A stretch of DNA of 64,000 nt, from NCBI GenBank assembly GCA_950295325.1, contig OX485804.1:8308001-8372000 (forward strand), read 5' to 3'. The stretch comes from Polytrichum commune (lineage: Eukaryota; Streptophyta; Polytrichopsida; Polytrichales; Polytrichaceae). Below, piece after piece: positions 23,601-32,613 of this stretch. Numbering within the stretch: the first letter of the stretch is position 1; each line of letters opens with the position of its first letter. The notes below the pieces were generated by a model, which was not told where the DNA came from, ran no database searches, and saw only the letters and a program-made list of their open reading frames with translations. The translations under genes were made by a program, and so were the position numbers.

Positions 23601-26600
23601 AGAGCCCTAGATGTGGATAGGCTTCAAATTTTCCAACACCCTGAAGCAAATCAAGTGCAAGCTATCACCATTCTGGTGCACGATTGACAGTTTTTCTTTG
23701 TTGCCTTTCTTGTTGGTGGAAATTTCCAGTGGTGTTTGCAGCATCCGCCCATCAGATTATGAACACAGAAACACAGAAGGATATTGCAAATGTTCAACGA
23801 GAGTGGTGTCTACTAGACAAAACAACGCACTTCACAGTGACGAAACCCCACGACCCCCAGTGGGATGGCCACCTCGAATTCGAGCTGACGGGAAGCATCG
23901 GATATCCTGTACGATTTCTGAACCGATCCTAAATTGTGATGATTCCAACGAGAGCTGTGGCAGTTTCTTTCACAAACAGAATCACAGTACCCAAAATCAA
24001 CATAGTTATATTTTTGAATCTTCGAAATGATACTTGAAGGAGCTACAAATCCTTGAAATGTGTGAATCGGTGGAGTTTCCTACCAACTTCCTCCAAAACC
24101 AGTCAACTGAGTATTCAAAACACTCCAGTCTAACATGTGGTTAGCGTCAATTGGACAGAACACATGACTCCATATTTTGGTAATCGGTTACTAGGTCATC
24201 AGTGTTCTTCAGTTTAGCGTTCTTCAGATGCACAAATCATGAAGTTATTCCTCGTCTGAATTAGGAAGTAAGAGGTTGCTCCGCACTGGAGTTGCTTATC
24301 TAGTAAAACATGAGTAAAATAATGTTCAGACTTGAGACTCCACAAATTTTCATGTGGGAAATTTGGTTTTGACCATGATTTATCATTGTGGTCGTGTAGG
24401 CTAAGTTGCTCTCAGGCAGGTGGCTCCAATACCAAGTGCATAATGCCAAGCCGGAGGATGAAAGTGGATTTGTGACGCTTATTCGATACACTCCTGAATG
24501 CTCGACCGGCAAGGCAACTGCCCTTTTCAATTGGAAGGCCGCTATCATGCAGGTAAACTATCCATTTTGAATATATATATATGTGTTTTTTCCACTCAAT
24601 AAATGCTCGTTTGTTTGTGCATGCCATTGTAAGGGTGGGTTTACACTAATGTTGGACTGGTATGTAGGTGCATGTATGTTATTCATCATCAACACTAATA
24701 GTGGTATTAAATAATTAACATGTGGGTATCATAATTACAATTACATCAGTCGTTGAATATTGATATTTGGTGGGTATCTTGTGGTGAGAGAATCTTCGTG
24801 TATCCGAGTCATTGTTTGGGTCGATACCATTGTAAACCATATTGATATTAGGGTGATGTTACTTGGGTATGAAGCTTCTTGCATGGTATATAGGCCCAAA
24901 TGATATCGAAAAGAAAAATACACTAGAATACTAATATCATTCAGGTTTCAAAAAATGTGAAATCCTCATTTATGATACCCGAATGGTATTTTAAAATAAT
25001 AAACAAATAAAATGTTACTAGTCCAACATTGGTTCACCCTAGGAAATCGAGCCCAAAGGAACTCTAAAACCAAGCAATTATGTTGGTCAAGAGCAAATAT
25101 TTGGACCCGAGGAGTTTATTGGGTCCGAGTCATAAGTATGAGAAAAAAAAAGGAGAGTGACGCTAATGTTGCACCACTTTCCCACCAAATCTTGGTTGTC
25201 CCAACCCAAGAAAATACTCCACCCAAGCTTCAAGCTTCAAGTTGAGGCCCAAACTTCAAGCTTGGGTCCAACCTGAGTCCAAAAGTAAGGTCCATGAAAG
25301 GGTGTTTCAGAACCCAAGTTCCTTGGACCAGGATCCTAATGGAAACCAGCCCTAAGAATGCTCGTTTTTGCCATGTTTTTAACGAGTTTGGCATGTGTTG
25401 TACCCACACATGGCCCATGTGTATGATTTATGAAGTCGGTATGATTTGCTAGCTAACGTGTACACTAGAAGGTTGATTTAGTGTGGCCCATACTATTCCA
25501 CTTCGAGTTCATGTTAATTATCTTGCACTCACTACATGGCAACTAGAGAAGGTGGTATGGGACACTTGGTGCTACATGACAAGTCATGAAGTCCACTCTA
25601 ATGAACATGCCACACTAAATTAAATACATAGTGTAGTTGTTTTCAACAAATTTGTAGCTTGGCTTGTGCAGGTGGCATATGCATACCCATAATAAAATAC
25701 ATAAGTATGTACTTATGTGAGTGGATAGGTGGGATGGCTCAGTTCGTGGTAATATGCACATTGCCACAAGTTGTTTGTTGGGCTGCCACATATTGCTCAC
25801 TTAGACAAACCCTACGCTCATCATATAAGAGATCCCTCTGACCCATGTTGTCCTAGTCCATTGCACCTTTCAGAACAATGGGAAGACAACCTCACCACCA
25901 CCATGTTGTCCGTTGTATAATAGGTGTCCTTCAATGTGTGTCATGTTTTTGCCTGAAGATCTATAAAACCTAATGGCTTGCCAATATTGATTTGATGGCA
26001 TTTGCAATATCTTGTAGGTGAGTGTGGAAGAGAATGTGATGTTGGTGATTCTACTATCCACCATTACAGCTTTGGTGGTTAACGATCTGCTAGGCACAAC
26101 AAGGACAAAGATTGTCAAAGCAACAAAAAAGAAACATTTTCCTGGAGCTGCTCAATGGGGTACGCCACTTCTACATTTTCTTATGGAACCTCTAAGTGAC
26201 CTCTATCTCTATTGAGAATCACCCTATGCTTAGGTCAAGTTAGGCATAAATCAAGGGAATTGTTAAATCGACCACACACCAGTTAAATGACCACAAAGGC
26301 GGTCACTTATAGGCCACATGCTTTGACTTGTCAATCAAGTTGGTCAAGTTTGTTAGTTTGAATACAAAGTTGAATCATATCTTGCTCTTTTCCATGTGTG
26401 CGATGAAAAATCAAATTTCTGACAGGTTTTGTGCCCGCAAAATGTGACTTTATGATTGTTTTAACAAACTATGTGGTCGATTTCATAATCCTCAAAATCA
26501 ATTATGTTTCAGTTGTTGAGTTTTTCGGCATAATTTCACGAGTTCTTTGGAATTCTGGATGATGAGAGAACGATCTTGCCCAAACTTCATGATTCAAAGA

Positions 26601-27075
26601 ATGCTTGAAGTGCTGAAATATACTGATTTTTATTTATTTTTTGAGGTTCACTTGTCCAAATTTTTGGGTATTCTAAACGAGACACCTAAATCACACAAGT
26701 TTCAAGAAACCGAATCGAAGGCCGAAACCTTCTCAATATGACCTAAATGTGCATTAATCGACTTGACCACATGATGAAATGTTGATTTTACTTGACAAAT
26801 TGTTGCTTGAAGGTGCGGTGATCATGGATAGACGGTTTGGGACCAATGTCATGCCGGCCTCCACATTGATTTACAACAACTGGTGGGTGGATCCAAATGC
26901 ATGGGCCAAAGAGGTATATGCATCCGAAGGAAGAGGTTATAGAGGTGGGAGTGGGTGTGGTGGTGGAGGATGCGGAGGAGCTGTTTGTGCAGGTGGATGT
27001 ATGGGTGATAATGGTGGCGGTCCATACAAAGACATGCTTTCATTTTCGGCTGACCTAAAGGCCCCTAAAAAATAA
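14608..27075 (+). CDS. GRDP: Glycine-rich domain-containing protein (GRDP, DUF1399)
   Basis: Ten exons: 14608-14846, 16242-16353, 17334-17588, 18971-19435, 20406-21082, 22766-22881, 23742-23908, 24400-24552, 26018-26159, 26813-27075; 862 aa. The DUF1399 hallmarks are VPPLDCAWVWHCHRLNP (about 101-117) and VPTYDIDLMWHTHQLDP (about 240-255). A C2-like segment starts near residue 392 (CPIYMQLCVNVLGVRNLP). The C-terminus has a Gly/Cys-rich tract (about 815-845), as in Arabidopsis GRDP1/2, which are linked to ABA, salt stress and development. Residues 10-16 are a Ser run from AGC repeats. An in-frame ATG at 14578 would add 10 residues. The exon 7 acceptor may instead be at 23730 (four more residues). 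Exons 6 and 7 are supported mainly by phase and are the least certain. Introns carry many MITEs. Confidence 0.92.
14643..14664 (+). repeat. AGC trinucleotide run in GRDP exon 1
   Basis: About seven consecutive AGC codons encode a Ser run near the N-terminus of GRDP. Being a coding microsatellite, it is likely to vary in length between individuals. Confidence 0.85.
16790..17060 (+). repeat. Inverted-repeat element family K, copy 1 (GRDP intron 2)
   Basis: The segment resembles the reverse complement of 22010-22270 in GRDP intron 5. Shared landmarks include AACTAGGTAATGTATG, TGGGTGTCTA, GACAAGTGTCC, the order ATATCCAATTGG then CCAACAAAATTGCTTGG, and a GTAGTGGTCAT-type motif. It is non-coding. 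Confidence 0.5.
17806..18180 (+). mobile_element. MITE family G, copy 1 (GRDP intron 3)
   Basis: It resembles 27706-28102 along its length: GTATTTAGTGTCACCAA near the left end, then TACTGATTGTAA, TGTAGTGTCAC, ACTTACTAAGTGAT and an inverted terminus with ACACTAAATG and CTTAGCGTAGTTAA. Its termini are more diverged than those of the other copy. Confidence 0.65.
18590..18945 (+). mobile_element. Dispersed element family R1, copy in GRDP intron 3
   Basis: This copy resembles 48985-49330 and, at its left end, 33690-33950. Shared landmarks are CCTATGTTTGATTAGTA, AAAAGAGATTGGACTATG, AACACAATTGGGAGGAC, AATCATAAATA and CAAATAA.TCCCACATACCTTA. It ends about 25 bp before the acceptor of GRDP exon 4. 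Confidence 0.55.
19508..19735 (+). repeat. Dispersed repeat family E, copy 1 (GRDP intron 4)
   Basis: It is closely similar to 56594-56878 and 57246-57483: AACCGGTTGAAGTTGGAGAC, AATGAATGAAAGCAAAAC, ATGTCAACATGTAACCGGCT and GCCCAAAAACTTCCC occur in the same order. On the minus strand a frame containing GKFLGIVGQDPSDSKSS stays open in more than one copy; I recognise no protein family in it. Confidence 0.75.
20160..20450 (-). mobile_element. Element family R1 whose end overlaps GRDP exon 5
   Basis: The segment resembles 21640-21960 and 50090-50420. Shared landmarks in order are ATATCTTATT..TCAACAAAGTGA, CATATAGGTC, ACACATGTCTTTTTTGGTG, TTCTCAGATCCAC, CTAACCGCATACCACTCAAA and TGTAGATGTCC. The last 45 bases (20406-20450) are the first 15 codons of GRDP exon 5, and the acceptor AG sits inside the element. 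Confidence 0.7.
21128..21571 (+). mobile_element. MITE family B, copy 1 (GRDP intron 5)
   Basis: The inverted termini read TGTAGCGTTCTAGCAGCTTG and CTGCTAGAGAGCTATGGTAG. The body matches the copies at 28488-28978 and 47588-48062 (ATTGATTTTAAAGGTGCCT, TTGCCTAACTTACTATCACA, TAATTATTAGGCAG). It starts only about 45 bp after the GRDP exon 5 donor. Confidence 0.8.
21640..21960 (-). mobile_element. Element family R1, copy in GRDP intron 5
   Basis: Reference copy for the exonised element at 20160-20450. It includes TGAATATCTTATTAATTATC, TAAACACATGTCCATTGGTG and AGATCCACACCTAACCACAT followed by ACCACTCAAATACAGGTGTT. Here the block lies entirely in intron, which shows that it belongs to a repeat and not to GRDP. 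Confidence 0.65.
22010..22270 (-). repeat. Inverted-repeat element family K, copy 2 (GRDP intron 5)
   Basis: It resembles the reverse complement of 16790-17060, with GTAGTGGTCATACCAAGCAA, ATATCCTAATTGAAT, GGACACGTGTC, GGGTGTCTACTACAACCCAT and TTACCTAGTTC as shared landmarks. It is non-coding. Confidence 0.5.
22375..22735 (+). repeat. Dispersed repeat shared with EIPR1-like intron 2
   Basis: It resembles 2690-2900 in the first gene: ATAGGGTTGCAATTTTAATC at the left and CAGCTAGATCTCAAGTTAGC, then CTAGTCACTTGCAATTTGAG, at the right. Its right limit is about 30 bp before the acceptor of GRDP exon 6. Confidence 0.5.
25020..25340 (+). repeat. Dispersed repeat shared with gene 3 intron 4
   Basis: Motifs of the type TTTGGACCCGAGGAGTTTA, GGGTCCGAGTCATAAGTATG and a GGTCCAAGGAA-type motif on the other strand recur at 35335-35460. 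It lies in GRDP intron 8; ends and class are uncertain. Confidence 0.4.
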
Positions 27076-27348
27076 TGTCAACGGAAACTCAACAATGGTT
27101 TGTAGTCAAGCAATTGTTATTTAGCTGACCTAAAGAGCCTATAAAAAATAATGTTGACGGAAACCCAACAATGGTTTGTAATCAAGCAATTGTTGTTCAG
27201 CTAACCTCAAGGGTCTGTAAGAAATAATGTTGATGGAAACTCAACAATGGTTTGTAGTCAAGCAATTGTTATTCATCTAACCTAAAGGGTCTGTAAAAAT
27301 TAATGTTGATGGAAACTCAACAATGGTTTGTAGTCAAGCAATTGTTAA
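27049..27348 (+). repeat. Minisatellite of four 75-76 bp units overlapping the GRDP stop codon
   Basis: Units begin near 27049, 27124, 27200 and 27276, each with GCTGACCTAAAG (or a close variant), then AATAATGTTGATGGAAAC, TCAACAATGGTTTGTAGTC and AAGCAATTGTT. The first unit encodes the last nine residues of GRDP plus the TAA; the other three lie in the 3' UTR. Units differ by a few substitutions and 1-bp shifts. Confidence 0.9.
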
Positions 27349-27705
27349 CGATTTTGTAGTCAACTAAGTTGGGTCATGCCACACTAGCACGTGTCCCCCA
27401 TTCATCTGAATGAAAAATTGCTTAAAGATTTGAAGTCTAATGTGATATGTGTAGGAGTGTGACCTATGTCTAACCTCCCCCACTATAGCTGCTCCCCACC
27501 GTGTTTGGACCCATCATGCCTTAACCCAAACCTATTATTTGATCACGAGATGCCCACACGGCCGCTAAATCTCATATTCATTTTTATAGAACACATTAGA
27601 AACTTGGCTTCCATGCGCATTTTGTTAGTTTGATTTTGATTGGGTCATTGAGCACTTTTGGCACCATCTTCTACAAATGTTCATCAACTTGTGTTGAGGT
27701 TTGAA

Positions 27706-28102
27706 CCACACTAAGTATATGGTATTTAGTGTCACCAATTCTAATTGTTTTGCTCAATACTAATTGTAAACCGTGGTATAGTGTCACCAATACTAAATGA
27801 TAACCCAACATAATATGTCACTCCTTGTAATTTTGGGGGGGATTATATATTTATAGTGTTGCATTTACTATCACTTACCAAGTGATTTTTCAGCCAAATT
27901 TCAGTCATCCATGACAATATATTTCAGCACAAGTTGTTGACAAGAGAAGGGAGGGTTTTAGCCAATGGATGAAGTCATCCATCAACCATGACAATATTTG
28001 TTCACTTCTTCATAAGGAGTTTCACCCGAAATTTTTTTTAATTAGTATTGAGCAAACAATTAGAATTGGCAACACTAAATAACATATTTAGTGTAGCTAC
28101 TC
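27706..28102 (+). mobile_element. MITE family G, copy 2 (best preserved)
   Basis: Long terminal inverted repeats of roughly 60 bp are visible. The left end reads GGTATTTAGTGTCACCAATT then CTAATTGTTTTGCTCAATAC. The right end reads GTATTGAGCAAACAATTAGA then ATTGGCAACACTAAATAAC and TATTTAGTGTAGCTA. The body is non-coding. Confidence 0.85.
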
Positions 28103-28487
28103 TCATCTTCTCAAATCCAGGCCCATCTACTAACCTCCTCCTCTAGATTACCAAAAGGACGGAATTCTCGAGCATCAGTCTTCAAATCCTTCGGTGACCT
28201 GCACTTGTAGGTTGGTGCTTTCTTATCTACATGAGAACATCTCCAACCCATGATTATCTAGAATCTAGTGGGTGAGCAACCTACATGGAAACTTACCCTT
28301 AACGAATGTGGATAATTTGGAATGCAACATGGCATACCTACAAGACCAAATCATACCCGTGTCAAGCTCACACCTAAACAAAAGTGATCCAAAAAGAAAT
28401 TTGATTGAAAGTTCAAATGTTTGGGTGTAAAGAGGGCCCAAGTTGCAAGAGATCAATGCAAGACTTGTCTCACCTACTCTTACTCAA

Positions 28488-28978
28488 AACTATTACTGCA
28501 ATTCTCTAGCAACTTGGGCACCTTTCTGCCTAATAATTAATCGAAGTGTGAAAGTAAGTTAGGCGACCTAGAAAATAATATTATAAAATTGGGCAGCTTC
28601 AAATACTAATTTAAAATAAGTTAGATGTTCATCCAAGTCATTTCTATAATTCATGAACAATTTTCCTAATTTCATCTATGATGGCTACAATTAACCTAAA
28701 CACTTCCCTTAACCAACATTCCTTCCCCTAAAGTTTGTCTTTTACTTGTATCTTAGGGTTTGGCTTGGCAACATATTTTGCTTTGTGTGAGAGCTATACA
28801 GAGTGGTCTTTGTGAGAGACTATGTTGTTACGATGTTTGTGAGAGATCATTGTAACTTTAGGCACTCTTTGAATGTTATTTCTTTTTTTTGGATACTCAA
28901 CAAATTTAATTTCCCATAAATTTAGGCACCTTTAAAATCAATTATTTTCTTCCCAAGTTGCTAGAGAGCTACGGTATT
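28488..28978 (+). mobile_element. MITE family B, copy 2
   Basis: The terminal inverted repeats are CAATTCTCTAGCAACTTGGG at the left and CCCAAGTTGCTAGAGAGCTA at the right. The sub-terminal motif GCACCTTTCTGCCTAATAAT and the motif GTGTGAAAGTAAGTTAGGCG match the other copies. Confidence 0.85.
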
Positions 28979-29359
28979 AAGTTATTTCCACAGCAACCAG
29001 TGTCGTGCTAGATTTGACGACCCAACCCATACACTCGTTCCTTGTTGGATGCCTAAACCCTTGCCTCCAAGGAACCAGGGTTGGTTCGCCCCAGCATGTA
29101 GTCCTACCACTGATGTGCCAAACTACTCCACCACCACTAACTTAGACATGGCATGAGCGTTGCAGGTGCGTGAAATCACCAAACAAATAATCGGATAAAT
29201 AATTGAACAATGTAGTAGGTCACAAGGGCAATAAACTCTACTATTCATAAAGGATGCTTTACCCCAAAAATTATATAATAATGTTCATTTTTGGACCAGA
29301 TGTTGATTTGCACACATCAAACGTTGTGGACTGAGGGACATAAACAACCCTCATTGTAA

Positions 29360-29720
29360 GGGCCAATTCCACATAAAGTCCCAAGTATCAAGTCCCAAGT
29401 CCCACTCATGTCAACAAGTCTCAGCTTTGAGCCTCATGAAACCATTAAAGTATAAATTCTTATCCATTAAAGTCAATTCTTGATTATTTTATGCCAAAAA
29501 GTTTTCATGATTTGTGGTGCGAGTTGGGTCTAACTTTTTGCTCGACCCAACTCTTAAGACAAGCTTACGCTTCACCTTCAAAAAATGTTGGCATGTAGGC
29601 ATCCATGCCATACTTGGGACTTAGGACTTGGGTTGCATGTGAAGTGGTGAGCCCCAACTTCCACACTCTTAGCGGTTGAGAATATACGGATTGACTTGGA
29701 ACCCTGTGTGAACCAACCCT
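29360..29720 (+). mobile_element. MITE-like family A, solitary copy
   Basis: It begins with AAGGGCCAATTCCACATAAA and ends near ACCCTGTGTGAACCAACCCT, and carries the family landmarks TTGATTATTTTATGCC, CTCGACCCAACTC and GTAGGCATCCATGCCATACT. It is the same family as the cluster at 61708-63109. Confidence 0.75.
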
Positions 29721-29864
29721 ACGGGCCACTTCAGTCACGAGCCAAGAGCCATGACAATGAAATTGTGAGAGCCCAAAAGAAGTGTCCAAAGGCTGTCCAA
29801 GACACTTTCCAAAATCATGTGGTGTGGTCACATGCCCTTAAGTGTAGCGTGAAGTCATATGTGA

Positions 29865-30200
29865 CCGGACCCTCAACCTAATGCTATTCCAATAAATCTC
29901 TAGTCATGCAAGCTCCTCGCAAACGATGAATTATAATAAATTAACGGTTGTGAGATTTCGAAGTGCTATTGTCTCCCGGTTTTGTGTTAGGTCTACCGTC
30001 AAACCATGGTTTTTGAAAATAGTCCAAGTGACCATGAAATATGATCCATTTGACGCCAGGTAGGAGTTCGCGTAGACTCTACATCCTTCTTGCATTCACT
30101 TACTCCATTGGTCCCTCAAGTGTAGTGTGAAGTGAACGTGAACCAGCTCTGCCATTTCAACCAATGAGAGTGCTTGAAGCGCGATGGGTCACAAGTCCTC
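29865..30200 (+). repeat. Dispersed repeat family I, copy 2
   Basis: It shares with 60-470 and 32040-32445 the motifs TGTTAGGTCTACC, AGTGTGAAGTGAACGTG and CAACCAATGAGAG. The ends were not resolved. Confidence 0.5.
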
Positions 30201-30208
30201 AAGGGTTG

Positions 30209-30501
30209 TTTATACCATGGACCATGAAGTCGTCCCAAGGCCCTATAAAGTATGTGATTGGATGTTGAACTCATCTTGAGACCACTTTGATTTACACTGA
30301 GGGAAAAGTGTCAGAGTGACCATGGAGTTCGACGTCCCAAAAGGACATATTTTAAGGCCTACGTTATCCACTGACATGGTCCAACGGGATTTGTGGTGGG
30401 AGAGGCAAAAAGGTGCTCTAGTAGGGGGGGTTACTATCACACCAAAACCCATGGCTGAGAAATGTTGTTATAATAGTTGTTTTGATGGTCCATGGTGTAA
30501 A
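30209..30501 (+). mobile_element. MITE family D, copy 1
   Basis: The left terminus TTTATACCATGGACCATGAA pairs with the right terminus GGTCCATGGTGTAAA in inverted orientation. The body (CATATTTTAAGGCCTAC, CCACTGACATGGTCCAAC, AGGTGCTCTAGTAG) matches the copy at 43531-44013. Confidence 0.8.
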
Positions 30502-32039
30502 CCAACGCTTACTATCAAACGGATATCAAACCTAGGTTCACATCTAGGTAACCAATACACCATTCAAATGTAGTTGTCCATGTTATTGCTATGTTGATTT
30601 TGGGCATGTCTACCTTTACCACAACCTTAAGGTAGAAGGGTCTTAAACGGTTAACTTTTTTTTTTTTCCGACTGGCTCACTTCTTTTTGCGTGGCGAGCT
30701 GAAGTGGTGGCAGTAGTTTTAAATTGCACTTTCGTCAATCTGCACGACAACACCACCAGGCCCTGTAATAGAGAAAGTTACAGCTTGATTCCAGGGAAAT
30801 TGTAGTAAATTGAGCTTATAAATGCTTCATATATTGGTCACATGGATTTCCTGAAAGGCCCGAGGGTCTCAAGTTATTAAGGCTTGTTTAGACTTGGGGC
30901 CAGGGCCAATATGAACGAAGGCCAATATGTCCCATGTGGCATGCAAATGGGCCCCCAAGGCCATTAATAAGAAAGTAACTTAACTCCATTCATTGCTTTC
31001 ATGTGTAAACCTATTTAGGTGGGGTTGGGGCCATTTGGAGGCTGCAATTATGAGAGGGCTCCAACATACTCATGAACTATTCTATGGATAATGATTAAAG
31101 TATAATAAATTTAGAATTTCTCCCCTCCTATTCAATGCTCAAAGAATAAACTACTACAAGCAAATAAAAGCTCTGACAATGGCCTCAACTAGAGGGAAAG
31201 AGTCCACAAGGTTGGGAGCTCTCTTTTCCAAGGCTTGAGGCCATTGTCATGATGAATAAAATAATTTATTTGTTAATTGGCCCCAACTCATGATGTAAAC
31301 TTGAAGAGGCGAGTCCCAACCTCTTTACCAATGAGAGGAGTGGATTTCTTGCACCCCAGCCCATTTTTGAGCCCTGACTCAAAGTCTAAACCCGCCCTTA
31401 CACAATACCTACAAGTCCTCTACACATCTTCAAAGCCTGATTTAAAAATTTATTGGTTTAAACTTTATTTAGCACGTTATTTTATGTTCAAGGGAAAATT
31501 GTATATATGTGTACTCGGTTGTGTCAATGATGATCAATTGTTGAGTATGTTCTTTGCATCCACAGGCACTCATGTCGTGTATTTGAACCCAAACCTTTAA
31601 TCACATCAAGGTATTTATTTTTATTCAATTTAGTGCATGTTTATTGATGAGTTGACTTTGGATAGAGATATTTTTGACACAATCAACTGATAATCAATTT
31701 AGTATGCATGGACACTTAGGATGCTTAGAGCATCTAACATGAAGGACCATCTCCAATAAAGAGATCAACAAAGCCTTTGATTTGAGAGCTCCTGGTAGAG
31801 TGGAAGTGGGTGATCAAATTTAGTGTTAGAAGCTCCTCCTTGCGAATGACGCTATGTGACGCATTGCTATAAGCAGTCAAATCGAAGGTTTTGTTGAGCT
31901 CTCAAATTGAAGTGCCCATAAGAAATGCATTGAGCAATCATTAGCCACACCTTTTCTTTCAAATTGTGTAGGATGCATAAAATGGTTGCCACTAACTTAA
32001 AAGCCTTTGAACCTTGAAATCAAATTGGAATGTACAAAT

Positions 32040-32445
32040 ATCTCTTTACAATTGAACTTTGATGATCACATGCCTTCAAGTGTATTGTAAAGACATACAT
32101 GACCCAATTCTTCACCAAATGCTATTTTTTCAGCATCCGCTATATATTGTATGGACCCTTCCACAACATACATCATATAAAAAATCAAGGATTCAAACAT
32201 TTTCAAATGTCATAGTTTCTTGGTTTGTGTTAAATCCACCACTTTGAGATGCACCATGAAACATTATCCATTATATGCCTTGTAGAATTTCATCTAAATT
32301 TTTAATCCATTGAAAATTCCTTGGTCCCTTACAGCCGCAAGCTGTGGAACAAATCGAAGTGGACGGTCCAGGCCTTTTCCACCAATGAGAGATTTTGGAT
32401 TTATATAGTCACGGGCTCTCAAGCTCTAGTGGAAAGTGTCCCTAA
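32040..32445 (+). repeat. Dispersed repeat family I, copy 3
   Basis: Landmarks shared with 29865-30200 include TTGGTTTGTGTTAAATCCAC, CCTTGGTCCCTTACAG and CCACCAATGAGAG. It ends about 60 bp upstream of the telo-box of gene 3 and so may contribute to that promoter. Confidence 0.45.
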
Positions 32446-32506
32446 ACCCTGAGATCCCAAAGATGTTCCCACAATTGGGAACACGAGAATAACATCCTCG
32501 TCCCTT

Positions 32507-32520
32507 AAACCCTAAACCCC
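32507..32520 (+). promoter_or_regulatory. Telo-box-like motif upstream of gene 3
   Basis: AAACCCTAAACCCC lies about 95 bp before the ATG of gene 3. AAACCCTA motifs near plant transcription starts are associated with genes of translation, organelle biogenesis and cell cycling. Function here is inferred. Confidence 0.5.
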
Positions 32521-32613
32521 TCATCCTCTCCTACACTTCTACAGAGGACGTCGCCTGTATTGTATTGTTTCTGCAATTAGAGAATATTCAACGTGTTCCA
32601 TCGAACACAAGCA

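Larger units (their letters stand above)
27349..32500. other. Intergenic stretch of dispersed repeats
   Basis: Between GRDP and gene 3 I recognise copies of MITE families G (27706-28102), B (28488-28978), A (29360-29720) and D (30209-30501), and repeat family I (29865-30200 and 32040-32445). The interval 30880-31260 uses words such as GGGCCAAT, AGGCCATT and TTGGGGCCA on both sides, so it may be another inverted-repeat element. No exon-like sequence was found. Confidence 0.55.
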
